In this document: positions 55,934 through 64,000 of the stretch, piece after piece
Layout of the letters: every line of letters starts with the position of its first letter
Position numbering within the stretch: position 1 is the first letter of the stretch
Origin: Flavobacterium sp. UMI-01
GTDB lineage: Bacteria > Bacteroidota > Bacteroidia > Flavobacteriales > Flavobacteriaceae
Direction: 5' to 3'
Length of the DNA stretch: 64,000 nucleotides
NCBI RefSeq assembly: GCF_019656315.1
Contig: NZ_BPLU01000008.1
Location: 62,001 to 126,000, forward strand
Made by a program: the position numbers and the translations under genes
The notes under the pieces: model-generated
Told to the model about the DNA's origin: nothing
Databases searched by the model: none
The model's input: only the letters and a program-made list of their open reading frames with translations

Positions 55934-56320
55934 ATGCGATTTCATACTAGAAAATGGGTTAAACCCGAAGATTTAAATCCTAATGGAACTTTGTTTGGTG
56001 GACAATTACTGGCTTGGATTGATGAGGAGCTGGCTTTATATTCTATCATTCAATTAGAAAACCCAAGGGTGGTCACAAAGACAATGTCAGAGATAAATTT
56101 TAGAACTTCGGCAAGACAAGGAGATATTGTAGAAATAGGTATTGATGTTGTTAAATTTGGGACTACATCAATTACACTAAAATGTGAAGTACGCAATATG
56201 ATGACGCGAGAAACCATAATAACAATTGATGCTACAACAATGGTCAATTTAGGTGCTGATGGAAAACCTAAGCCTCACGGAAAAACAAAAATAGAATTTG
56301 TGAAGGATAGATTGATGTAG
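55934..56320 (+). CDS. Acyl-CoA thioesterase, hotdog fold
   Basis: This 128-residue single hotdog domain is close to the YciA/acyl-CoA hydrolase family. The active-site region is NPNGTLFGGQLLAWIDEELAL, with the Asp of the hotdog helix, followed by INFRTSARQGDIVEIGIDVV. It hydrolyses acyl-CoA to free acid and CoA; chain length is unknown. It is a single gene, convergent with the TPR-like gene (16 bases apart). Confidence 0.9.
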   Translation: MRFHTRKWVKPEDLNPNGTLFGGQLLAWIDEELALYSIIQLENPRVVTKTMSEINFRTSARQGDIVEIGIDVVKFGTTSITLKCEVRNMMTRETIITIDATTMVNLGADGKPKPHGKTKIEFVKDRLM

Positions 56321-56336
56321 GAAAAAGATTTTTTGA

Positions 56337-56708
56337 TTACTCTAAAGCGGTAATGAATTTTTTAGATTTTTCAATCTCATGGATTTTTCGGTACACTTCG
56401 ATACTGGTTTGGGAAATTTTAGCAATTGGATATTTTTTAAACAGCAAATCAAAATAAGTTTTTGCCTTCTCTAAATCGTTCACTTTGTAATAATAGTGAC
56501 CTAAATAATCAAACATTTCAAGTGATTCATATCCTTTGGCTATAATTCTTTCGTACGTTTTGGGCACATCTACTGAAGCGTATTTTTTAGAAGTAAGGCT
56601 ATCTGTTTTTACGCACTGAGCATAACCACTAGAGAAACCTAGTAGTAAAAAAAGCAAAAGTGAAAAAAGGGATAAGTTTATTTTTGCTTCAGATTGTTTT
56701 CTTTTCAT
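56337..56708 (-). CDS. Exported TPR-like small protein
   Basis: This 123-residue protein has a long signal peptide (about 1-31, ending SSGYAQ). A helical region SLEMFDYLGHYYYKVNDLEKAKTYFDLLFKKYP fits one to two tetratricopeptide repeats. It probably binds another protein in the periplasm. The ATG at 56708 is preferred to a TTG at 56720. No partner is indicated by the neighbourhood. Confidence 0.7.
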   Translation of the reverse strand: MKRKQSEAKINLSLFSLLLFLLLGFSSGYAQCVKTDSLTSKKYASVDVPKTYERIIAKGYESLEMFDYLGHYYYKVNDLEKAKTYFDLLFKKYPIAKISQTSIEVYRKIHEIEKSKKFITALE

Positions 56709-56853
56709 AATTATAGCCAAGTATTTGATAAAAGGGGATTCTAAAGTACGTTAATGTGTTTATTTTACAAAAAATTAACGCAATATTAGCAATATTGTAA
56801 TGTTTTTTGTTGGTTCAGTGTTTTTTTTCTTACGATTTGAAAGGGATGAAAAT

Positions 56854-57354
56854 TTAATCATCGTCCTCATTTTCATCATTTAAAAAATCATCAAAATTAA
56901 AATCTTCATCAAATGTGAGGTCATTACTAGGACGAAGGGCATGAGGTGGATTAAATAATTCCCATTCATCCCAAATGTAGTTGGTAGTATCAAAATTTTG
57001 AATCCATTCGACAAATAATATACGAAATGCCTCAATTTCTTTTCGGATTAAATCTACATATTCGATATCTTTAAAGGTTTCATGAAATCGAAGACTGCCT
57101 ACTTGCACATTCAAATGCATGGCGTGTTCTCTTATTATGGCAGCATTTTGCATTCTAATACTGTAAAGATTACCACCCTCCGCGCCAGCAATTTTGGCTG
57201 GAATAATCATGGCATCCACACGCATAAACTCTTTGGTGTCTTGTAAATAGTCATCATTTTCAGGGATAGAGGTAATAAGACTTTCTACCAATTGATAAAT
57301 GAGTTTTGCTTTAATATAGATGGGAAGGGTTTCGTATTTGTTGGAATGAGACAT
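56854..57354 (-). CDS. Conserved helical protein with acidic tail
   Basis: This 166-residue soluble protein has helices with YIKAKLIYQLVESLITSIP and MIIPAKIAGAEGGNLYSIR. The C-terminal 25 residues are almost all Asp, Glu, Asn and Phe. This pattern suggests a four-helix bundle, but I cannot assign a family or role. It is monocistronic, as far as spacing shows. Confidence 0.62.
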   Translation of the reverse strand: MSHSNKYETLPIYIKAKLIYQLVESLITSIPENDDYLQDTKEFMRVDAMIIPAKIAGAEGGNLYSIRMQNAAIIREHAMHLNVQVGSLRFHETFKDIEYVDLIRKEIEAFRILFVEWIQNFDTTNYIWDEWELFNPPHALRPSNDLTFDEDFNFDDFLNDENEDDD

Positions 57355-57440
57355 TTTATTCGGGTTGATTCGGGCTAGTTTGTTTAGGTGTTATGTAAGT
57401 AAACGCAATAATTTAAAATTATTGTATGCTCTAGGTATTA

Positions 57441-57896
57441 TTAGGGTTTAATTTGTGCCACTTCTTCAGGGGTAACCATTTTGGTTTGTTTGTTACTCCA
57501 TGAATTCATAACATAATTCATAACATCGGCAATTTCATCATCACTCAAGCCCATCGGAGGCATGGTATTCGTGTATTTTTTTTGATTGACAACGATAGGG
57601 CCATTCTGTCCAAATTTGACAGCATGCAGGCTTTCTGTTCTTTTTTTGATAAGCCAATCAGAGCCATCTAGTGGCGGGATATTAGCCCCATCGCCTTTGC
57701 CGGTGGCAAGATGACATTGGATACAAAAATCCATGTAAATATCTTTGCCTCGACCAATGCTTTCTTCCAACGGATTTTTTTTGGGTTGAGAGCGTTTGAT
57801 TTCGCTATATTCGGTTGGAGCTGTTGTTTGAAAGGCGGGCAATGAAAGGACAAAACCCAAAAAGCTGAATAGAAGAATATTGATACTGTTTGACAT
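57441..57896 (-). CDS. Periplasmic cytochrome c
   Basis: This 151-residue class I cytochrome c has a signal peptide (about 1-23). The haem-binding motif is Cys58-Ile-Gln-Cys61-His62, and the axial Met is in NTMPPMGLSDDEIADVMNYV. It lies 11 bases after the sugar dehydrogenase gene on the same strand and is the likely electron acceptor of that enzyme. Confidence 0.92.
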   Translation of the reverse strand: MSNSINILLFSFLGFVLSLPAFQTTAPTEYSEIKRSQPKKNPLEESIGRGKDIYMDFCIQCHLATGKGDGANIPPLDGSDWLIKKRTESLHAVKFGQNGPIVVNQKKYTNTMPPMGLSDDEIADVMNYVMNSWSNKQTKMVTPEEVAQIKP

Positions 57897-57907
57897 ACGA
57901 AATAGGT

Positions 57908-59023
57908 TTAATTAGGGATGATTTTTAAAATTCCTTTGCCTTCAACACTTATGTAAATGAATCCGTCAGGACCTTCGATTACATTTCGTAAACGGCCGAT
58001 ATTAGTAGCTATTTTTTGCCTGCCTATGATGTTTTTGCCATTTAATTTGACAAGTTCTAAGTATTGGAATTTTAAAGACCCCACAAGTAGGTGGCCTTTC
58101 CAATCAGGGTATTTTGAACTTGTTACAAATGTCATTCCACAGGGAGCAATAGAAGGAGTCCACTGGTAAATTGGGGCTTCCATTCCTGGTTTCATTTGTT
58201 CGTTACTAATGATAGAATTGTCATAATTGATTCCGTACGTGATGACTGGCCACCCGTAATTGGCTCCTTTTTTAATGATATTGATTTCGTCCCCTCCTTG
58301 AGGTCCGTGTTCGTGTTCCCAAATATCACCTGTAATAGGGTGTTTGGCCATACCTTGCGGATTTCTTACACCATAGCAATAAATAGCTTCTTTGGTATTG
58401 CTTTGTCCTACAAAGGGGTTGTCAGTAGGAATACGACCGTCATCATGTAGTCGGTATATTTTTCCATTATCACGACTGATGTCTTGTGGATTGACAAAAT
58501 GTTCGCCACGTTCGCCAGCAGAAAAATACAAATACCCTTGATTATCAAAAACAATTCGGGAACCAAAATGTTGTGATTTGGTGGTGTTTGGCGAACATTT
58601 GTATAAGGTTTCTATTTGTGTAAGCGCATCTTTTTCTAGCTTGGCTCTTATTAACTTTGTGTTTCCTCCAGTCCCTTCTCCTTCTGGAGATGCATAAGTA
58701 ATGTAAATCCAGCCATTTTGTGAATAGTTGGGATGTAAAGCGATGTCCAATAGGCCACCTTGCCCGCGATTGTAAACAGGAGGAACATTGAGAATTTCTT
58801 TTTTTATCTTGTTATGAATATGGTAAAGTTTACCACTTTTTTCGGTGACAAGAAGTGCACCATCTGGTAAAAATGTCATTCCCCATGGAATGGAAATGCC
58901 TTCAGCTATGGGATCAAAGGTATAAGTAACCATTTCTTCTTTGAGTGGAATTTCGTCAGGTTTGTTTTGAGCCTGGCAGTTCATCAGCAATAACGAAAAA
59001 AAAATAATGGTGATTTTTTTCAT
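57908..59023 (-). CDS. PQQ-dependent sugar dehydrogenase, soluble type
   Basis: This 371-residue six-bladed beta-propeller belongs to the soluble PQQ glucose/sorbosone dehydrogenase family. A lipoprotein-like signal ends LLLMNC (Cys16). IPWGMTFLPDGALLVTEKSG opens the propeller. Catalytic and PQQ-binding motifs include GGLLDIALHPNYSQNGWIYITY, SQHFGSRIVFD, GVRNPQGMA and EHGPQGGDEINII. It oxidises sugars in the periplasm. The cytochrome c gene follows directly. PQQ synthesis genes are not in this window. Confidence 0.9.
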   Translation of the reverse strand: MKKITIIFFSLLLMNCQAQNKPDEIPLKEEMVTYTFDPIAEGISIPWGMTFLPDGALLVTEKSGKLYHIHNKIKKEILNVPPVYNRGQGGLLDIALHPNYSQNGWIYITYASPEGEGTGGNTKLIRAKLEKDALTQIETLYKCSPNTTKSQHFGSRIVFDNQGYLYFSAGERGEHFVNPQDISRDNGKIYRLHDDGRIPTDNPFVGQSNTKEAIYCYGVRNPQGMAKHPITGDIWEHEHGPQGGDEINIIKKGANYGWPVITYGINYDNSIISNEQMKPGMEAPIYQWTPSIAPCGMTFVTSSKYPDWKGHLLVGSLKFQYLELVKLNGKNIIGRQKIATNIGRLRNVIEGPDGFIYISVEGKGILKIIPN

Positions 59024-59339
59024 AATAAATCGTATCTAAGTTTTATTTTTAAAGATACTAAAAGAACCTTGAAAATGAAATTATTAGGCTGTTAAGATTT
59101 GGTGCGTAACGGCATGTAAATATTTTACGAAAATAGAATCGCTTTTAAATTATTTGAAAAAGGTTTTTTTAATAAATAAAAGAAGGGTTTATAAAGTGAA
59201 TCAAGTCTTTGTTCGCTTTATAAACCCCTCGATTTTTTCTATTAATTGAGTGTCTTTTAGAAAATATATGCAATTAAATAGTTCGTTCCTTTATTTTAAA
59301 TTCCTTAAAAACAACAGGATGATTTAGGAAAAACTACTT
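59024..59339. other. Gene-free stretch with one strong hairpin
   Basis: This 316-base spacer lies between the TonB-type receptor gene and the sugar dehydrogenase gene, both on the minus strand. It contains the hairpin at 59185-59227 and otherwise only AT-rich sequence. No ORF or promoter box is convincing. Confidence 0.5.
59185..59227 (-). terminator. Intrinsic terminator after the receptor gene
   Basis: A perfect 12-base stem (59185-59196 with 59216-59227) can be extended by four more pairs including one G-U. It is flanked by A-rich sequence on the left and T-rich on the right, so it may stop transcription from both sides. It lies 112 bases past the receptor stop codon. Confidence 0.65.
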
Positions 59340-61841
59340 TTAGCCAGGAAAGTCCCCATCGCCATTTTCATTGTTTTGTTGTCTCTTTTCTTTTTCATTT
59401 TCCCCTTTTTTCTTGTTGAAACGGTAGGTAAAAGAAAGGTTGACTTGTCTTTGTCTGAATTGTAATTCAGAATAAGAACTGATTTCACCAGGGATGAATG
59501 TTTCAAATCTTCGTTTGCCTGAATTAAAAATATCACTTACCGTGAGTGAAATTGTGGCTTTTTCTTTTAGTACATCTTTGCTTAATGCAATACTTGCAAG
59601 TGAGGTACTTAAATATTTCCCTTGAGGACTGTTTCTAGGGCTGAAATACATAAAGTTAGTTTGCCAATCTATTTTATATGGTAAAGTTACTTTTGAAGTA
59701 ACACGTGTAAACCATCCTAAAGCACTACGGTCAAAATTTTCGTTCACCTCTACATCATTAATGTCTCTATAGGTGTAGTCTCCTGTGGTAATACTTTTAA
59801 ATAAATTTAAATTGTTACTAAGTTTCCACCATTTAAAAGGAGAGTAATTTAAGTTAAATTCAAATCCATAACGATCTTCTTTAGCTAAGTTGATTGGTGT
59901 TGTCAGGATAACTGGTGTTTCTTTGATTTCTCCATCTACTTCGGTTTCTACAATATCACCATTTGGTCTTCTAATAAATTGAAAAACGGAGGTACTTCTA
60001 TTATAATAAACAGAAGAAGTTAGAGTCGCTTTGCCAATTTTGGTCAAAATACTCATTTCATATACATCTGTAAAAGAAGGGTTTAAATCTGGGTTCCCTT
60101 GGAAGATATTAACATTACTGGAATAGTTCGAGAAAGGGTTAATGTATCGTGAACTAGGGCGATTGATTCTTTTACTATAATTAAGTGAAAGACTGGTCTC
60201 ATCTGAGATTTCATAAGTAAGATAAGCACTTGGGAAAAAGTTATCGTATTTTTTGTTGTTAAAATTATTGTCGGATAACAGGTTGATGTCAATATTAGAA
60301 CTTTCGTAGCGAACCCCTAATAAATAGGAAAACTTATTGATTTTAGAACCATATTGTGTATAAAATGCATTGATGTATTCTTTGTATTCTAATACATTGC
60401 TATAATTTGGATTTGATGTAAAACTTCCGTCAGTTTCTACATTACCTATGTCGTAACTGGTAGTAAGTACTTTAAATTGTCCTTTGTATCCTGCTTCAAA
60501 TTGACTGTTTTCTCCTAATGGTAGCACATAATCAGCTTGAAGGATATTTGTAATATCTTCTCTATCACTATCCGTATATTCTTGTGTAAGAGTAGTTGGT
60601 TGGTTGACGATTTGGTCAGAGATTATCGCTTTATCAATATCTTTATTGTTAGAAGTAGAGAAATCTAAAATAAATTGGTGTCCATCAGTTTCAAATTTTT
60701 TAGTAAATGTGGTACTGTACTGAAAATCTTCGTCAACAGAGTTTTGATTATTGAAACGATTACGGATGTAGAATTTATCCTCTTCATAGTTAAATAAATC
60801 TACATTTTCCGGATTGTATCCTTTTTGATATCTGTATCTAAAAGCATTAGTCCAGGTGATGGAAGGGGTAATAAACAAATCCATTCCAATGGTTGTGTTG
60901 TATCCATCTCTATTGCGTTCTCTCTTGTTTTTTTCATTGATTGCTTTATTAAGAGAGTTATCTGCATTTAGATAATTGGTATTGGTGGTAGTATTTCCCG
61001 GTGTATTACTGTCGTTATATCCAACAGTGGTGAATATATTATAAAGATTTGTCTTGTAGTTGATATTGGCATTAAAATCTAGGTTTTTTGGGTCACCAAT
61101 AGTAGCTACTACTGAGCCGTTAATCCCATTGTTTTTTCCTTTTTTTAATACAATATTAATAATACCAGCACCACCTTCGGCATCATATCTAGCCGATGGA
61201 TTGGTAATTACTTCTACCTTGTCTAAAGCATCTGAGGAGATGGTGCGTAATGCGTCATTAATATTGGTAGCATTAGAAGGTCTTCCATCAATAAGGATTC
61301 TTACGTTTTCATTACCTCTTAAACTTACCGTTCCGTCTGTGTCCACTGCTACCGATGGAACATTATTTAATACATCACTTGCTGTTCCACCTTTAACCGT
61401 CATGTCTTGGCCTACGTTATAGATTTTTTTGTCTAAACGTATTTCTACAGATGATTTTTCATTTACAATCACTACTTCTTTTAGTTGTGCTGCATCTTCT
61501 TCGAGTGAAAAGGTACCTAATGAACTGCTTTTTTGTAAAGAGCGTTGTTTGATTTCAATGGGTTTGAATGAAATAAATTCCATTTTGATGTTGTAAACCC
61601 CTGGATTTATTTCAATTGTAAAGCTACCTTTGCCATCGGTGATACCACCTGTAAGTGGTTTTAAGGTTTTAGGATTGATAAAGGTGATGGTCGCATACTC
61701 AAGCGGTTGTTTGGTGGATTTTTCAAGGATAGTACCCGAAATTTTAATTTTTTCTCTTGATGTGGGTTGGTCTTGAGCGTAACTATGTAATAGACTAAAA
61801 AACAGACTAAGTGTTACTAGATGCTTTAGTAATTGTTGCAT
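59340..61841 (-). CDS. TonB-dependent receptor-like outer membrane beta-barrel protein
   Basis: This 833-residue outer-membrane protein has a signal peptide (1-22, ending SYAQ). A carboxypeptidase-regulatory-like domain (about 30-115) shows ISGTILEKSTKQPLEYATI. A plug domain (about 125-235) shows GGTASDVLNNVPSVAVDTDG, SLRGNENVRILIDGRPS and ITNPSARYDAEGGAGIIN. A long beta-barrel of the OMP_b-brl_3 type makes up the rest. It is not paired with a SusD gene, so a polysaccharide substrate is not implied. A minus-strand -7-like TAGTTTTG lies at 61889-61882. Confidence 0.9.
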   Translation of the reverse strand: MQQLLKHLVTLSLFFSLLHSYAQDQPTSREKIKISGTILEKSTKQPLEYATITFINPKTLKPLTGGITDGKGSFTIEINPGVYNIKMEFISFKPIEIKQRSLQKSSSLGTFSLEEDAAQLKEVVIVNEKSSVEIRLDKKIYNVGQDMTVKGGTASDVLNNVPSVAVDTDGTVSLRGNENVRILIDGRPSNATNINDALRTISSDALDKVEVITNPSARYDAEGGAGIINIVLKKGKNNGINGSVVATIGDPKNLDFNANINYKTNLYNIFTTVGYNDSNTPGNTTTNTNYLNADNSLNKAINEKNKRERNRDGYNTTIGMDLFITPSITWTNAFRYRYQKGYNPENVDLFNYEEDKFYIRNRFNNQNSVDEDFQYSTTFTKKFETDGHQFILDFSTSNNKDIDKAIISDQIVNQPTTLTQEYTDSDREDITNILQADYVLPLGENSQFEAGYKGQFKVLTTSYDIGNVETDGSFTSNPNYSNVLEYKEYINAFYTQYGSKINKFSYLLGVRYESSNIDINLLSDNNFNNKKYDNFFPSAYLTYEISDETSLSLNYSKRINRPSSRYINPFSNYSSNVNIFQGNPDLNPSFTDVYEMSILTKIGKATLTSSVYYNRSTSVFQFIRRPNGDIVETEVDGEIKETPVILTTPINLAKEDRYGFEFNLNYSPFKWWKLSNNLNLFKSITTGDYTYRDINDVEVNENFDRSALGWFTRVTSKVTLPYKIDWQTNFMYFSPRNSPQGKYLSTSLASIALSKDVLKEKATISLTVSDIFNSGKRRFETFIPGEISSYSELQFRQRQVNLSFTYRFNKKKGENEKEKRQQNNENGDGDFPG

Positions 61842-61927
61842 TATGATTTTTTTTGATTTAAATATTTAAGGTATAGAATGCCAAAACTAGTAAATGGTTT
61901 AAAATGCGATGGTAATTAATTGAACTT

Positions 61928-62284
61928 TTATGATTTATTTGTAATAAAAGATTCAAGTTTATCAAATTCCCTGCCAATTATAGCTTTGTTTTCAGAAATT
62001 ACAATAGGTCTTTCAATAAGAATCGGGTGAGCTACCAGAATTTTTATAAGTTCTTCATCACTAAGGGATTTGTTTTTGTAATTTTCTATCCAAATCTTTT
62101 CTTTTTGTCGAATAATTTGAAGAGGTGTAAGGTTTAATTTTTCCAAAAGAACTTTCAGTTCCTCTTCAGTAGGTGGCGTTTCAAGATATTTAATAATTTC
62201 ATAATTAAGGTTGTTATCGTCCATGAAGGCTAAACAATTTCTTGATTTTCCGCATCTTGGGTTGTGGTATATTTGTATCATCAT
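61928..62284 (-). CDS. ArsC-like protein (arsenate reductase family)
   Basis: This 118-residue thioredoxin-like protein has IYHNPRCGKSRNCLAF, where Cys11 is the redox Cys of glutaredoxin-dependent ArsC. EIIKYLETPPTEEEL, the LVAHPILIERPIVI segment with the conserved Arg, and GREFDKLESF follow. The family also includes Spx/YffB proteins without arsenate activity. No ars operon gene is near. Two adjacent ATG codons (62284, 62281) are possible starts. It is divergent from the CPBP protease gene. Confidence 0.88.
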   Translation of the reverse strand: MMIQIYHNPRCGKSRNCLAFMDDNNLNYEIIKYLETPPTEEELKVLLEKLNLTPLQIIRQKEKIWIENYKNKSLSDEELIKILVAHPILIERPIVISENKAIIGREFDKLESFITNKS

Positions 62285-62389
62285 GTTTTTTTACGAGTCG
62301 AGTTAAAATTTTATAAGATATAATTGCTAAAATAGTTGCTAAAATACCATTTGATATTATATCTTAGTGCTAAATAAATTGTAAATTAC

Positions 62390-63304
62390 ATGTTTGTTGA
62401 GCAAGGTGTCACATCAGGAAATAAATTTTGGAAATATATCATTGGTTCCTTACTGCTAATTGCGATTTCATTTTTAGGACAAATTCCCTTATTATTGGGA
62501 ATATTTTACCACGTTTTTTTTAATAAGGCTACGTATCCAACGACAAATAAAGAATTAATGCATTTTTTTGATGCTAATGTGATTTTGTTACTGATTTTAC
62601 TGCCTTCAGTTTTAGCACTTTTTGGTTTTTTTTACATCATACGCCGTTGGCACCAACAAAGCATTCGTTCAATAACAACTTCCCGAAAAAAAATAGATAG
62701 CAAAAGAATTTTATTTTCGTTTAGCATTTGGTCTGTATTTATTGCTCTAACGACTTTAGGAGATTATATTTTAAATCCGAACCAATTTGTTTTCAATTTT
62801 AATCCTACGGCATTCATTATTTTAGTAATAGTTGGAGGCTGTTTAATCCCTTTTCAAACCAGTCTTGAGGAATATGTTTTTAGAGGGTACTTGATGCAAG
62901 GTTTTGCAAATTTGGCTAAGAATAAATGGTTTCCTCTTTTGATGACGTCTGTTTTATTTGGGTTGATGCATTTTTTTAATCCAGAAGTTTCAAAAATGGG
63001 AAATATTATTTTTGTTTATTACATTGGGACAGGATTGTTTTTGGGTATTATTACCTTGATGGATGAAGGAATGGAGTTGGCTCTAGGGTTCCATGCTGCT
63101 AACAATTTGGTAAGCGCTTTGTTAGTGACAACCGATTGGTCGGCTTTTCAAACGAATTCCATTTTAAAAGATATTTCAATTCCAGAAGCAGGATTTGATA
63201 TTATTTTGCCTGTGTTTGTAATATACCCGATGCTTTTATTTATCTTTAGTCGTAAATACCAATGGATAAATTGGAAAGAAAAATTAACTGGAATAATACA
63301 CTAA
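62390..63304 (+). CDS. CPBP family intramembrane metalloprotease
   Basis: This 304-residue membrane protein has about seven hydrophobic segments. The Abi/CAAX-protease motifs are Glu160-Glu161-x-x-x-Arg165 in SLEEYVFRGYLMQGF, His194 in FGLMHFFNP and GFHAANNLVSAL near the C-terminus. Its substrate is unknown. It is followed 26 bases later by the MenE-like gene, probably in the same transcript. Confidence 0.9.
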   Translation: MFVEQGVTSGNKFWKYIIGSLLLIAISFLGQIPLLLGIFYHVFFNKATYPTTNKELMHFFDANVILLLILLPSVLALFGFFYIIRRWHQQSIRSITTSRKKIDSKRILFSFSIWSVFIALTTLGDYILNPNQFVFNFNPTAFIILVIVGGCLIPFQTSLEEYVFRGYLMQGFANLAKNKWFPLLMTSVLFGLMHFFNPEVSKMGNIIFVYYIGTGLFLGIITLMDEGMELALGFHAANNLVSALLVTTDWSAFQTNSILKDISIPEAGFDIILPVFVIYPMLLFIFSRKYQWINWKEKLTGIIH

Positions 63305-63330
63305 CTACATAATAAACACAACTAACAACA

Positions 63331-64000
63331 ATGAGAAATGTTACTTATAAAAACGTTCACAATCGCTTTCGATTAAATGGAGTTTATTTAAGCAAAGAAG
63401 ATTTAATTCATGTTTCCTATTCTTTGGTCAAAGAAGGAGATGAATTCGAAAAGTCAATTGGGGATTTTTTGCTGGATTGGTTTGATGATAAACCTTATAT
63501 CGATTTGCAAACATCAGGAACCACAGGCGTGCCAAAAGTACTTCGAACAGTGAAACAAACCATGGTCAATTCGGCTTTGGCTACGGGAGATTTTTTCGAA
63601 CTAAAACCAGGAGATAAGGCATTGTATTGTTTGCCTACACGATTTATTGCGGGTAAAATGATGCTGGTGCGCAGTTTTATTCTAGGGCTAGATATCGATT
63701 TTGTCGCACCTACTTCCAATCCATTGGAACGCAACGAAACGGTCTATGATTTTGCAGCAATGGTTCCTTTACAGGCTAAAAATTCGATTCCTGAATTAAG
63801 AAATGTTAAGAAATTAATTATTGGGGGTGCGCAAATGAGTAAAGAGCTAGAAAAAAGTTTGTTGAAAATTAATACTAAAGTTTATGAAACTTATGGTATG
63901 ACTGAAACGATGACTCATATTGCCGCCAAAAAGATAGGGGAGAAGGCTTTTACAGTTCTGCCTAGAATTAAAATTTCGCAAAATGACCAAAAATGCTTGG
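63331..64000 (+). CDS. menE: O-succinylbenzoate-CoA ligase-like AMP-binding enzyme, partial
   Basis: An ATG at 63331 opens a frame that stays open to the window end (223 codons visible). It shows the acyl-adenylate P-loop DLQTSGTTGVPKV near residue 65, LPTRFIAGKMMLVRS and VYETYGMTETMTHIA, the adenylation A5 motif. The short N-terminus before the P-loop (about 60 residues) is typical of flavobacterial MenE, which activates o-succinylbenzoate in menaquinone synthesis. The C-terminal domain is off the window, so the substrate call is provisional. Confidence 0.82.
   Translation, partial: MRNVTYKNVHNRFRLNGVYLSKEDLIHVSYSLVKEGDEFEKSIGDFLLDWFDDKPYIDLQTSGTTGVPKVLRTVKQTMVNSALATGDFFELKPGDKALYCLPTRFIAGKMMLVRSFILGLDIDFVAPTSNPLERNETVYDFAAMVPLQAKNSIPELRNVKKLIIGGAQMSKELEKSLLKINTKVYETYGMTETMTHIAAKKIGEKAFTVLPRIKISQNDQKCL

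Noticed and set aside
1..64000. tRNA, rRNA, prophage, integrase or plasmid functions
   Set aside because: None was recognised on either strand by reading; small RNA genes could still be missed without a covariance search.

Overview
The window looks like a chromosomal piece of a low-GC member of the Bacteroidetes, most likely a Flavobacterium or close relative. The support is indirect but consistent. Most start codons lack a Shine-Dalgarno sequence. Several intergenic regions carry the TAnnTTTG -7 box described for Flavobacterium and Bacteroides. The gene families are also typical of that group: a CusA permease fused to a TolC-like domain, a DUF6660-like peptide, a VF530 protein, an outer-membrane beta-barrel receptor with a carboxypeptidase-regulatory-like N-terminus, and a hisG-D-C-B-H-A-F-IE operon. 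I saw no rRNA, tRNA or CRISPR array.

Layout. 1-3600: a cut glycosyltransferase, two envelope proteins and a stress-type short-chain dehydrogenase. 3788-9121: a 1593-residue histidine kinase with about ten PAS-like domains, convergent with a single-domain response regulator. 9446-14896: a minus-strand run with a small conserved protein, an MscS channel, an SLC13/RCK transporter, an AI-2E family permease, a SAP-like small protein and a YbaB/EbfC protein. 15039-28690: housekeeping and hydrolytic genes, namely oligopeptidase B, a cystathionine beta-synthase-like enzyme, SmpB, VF530, an aldose epimerase, an M1 peptidase, agmatine deiminase, a beta-propeller lipoprotein and UvrA. 28928-35508: a heavy-metal efflux locus with a DUF6660-like peptide, a CusA-OMF fusion and a CusB adaptor, followed by a small membrane protein.

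35711-44085 is the complete histidine operon. It starts with a promoter, a 19-codon leader peptide carrying a His-His-His-His-Ser-His run, and a strong intrinsic terminator that together form a likely translation attenuator. Several gene junctions are occupied by palindromic repeats of different types, and a REP-associated tyrosine transposase (RAYT) gene flanked by two matching palindromes sits between hisC and hisB.

44153-55307 is the most unusual region. Two tightly packed five-gene operons converge at 50358/50367. The plus-strand operon encodes an esterase with a CBM48-like N-terminus, a leucyl aminopeptidase, an ATP-grasp enzyme, an M1-type metallopeptidase and a DUF4240-like protein. 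The minus-strand operon encodes an esterase, a RimK-like ATP-grasp ligase, a GCS2-type carboxylate-amine ligase, a class I glutamine amidotransferase-like protein and an atypical ATP-grasp-like protein. The mix of amide-forming and amide- or ester-cleaving enzymes suggests a pathway that makes and remodels a small peptide or amide. The product is unknown.

55464-64000 holds small conserved proteins, an acyl-CoA thioesterase, a PQQ-type sugar dehydrogenase paired with a cytochrome c, a TonB-type receptor, an ArsC-like protein, a CPBP membrane protease and the start of a MenE-like acyl-CoA synthetase that runs off the window.
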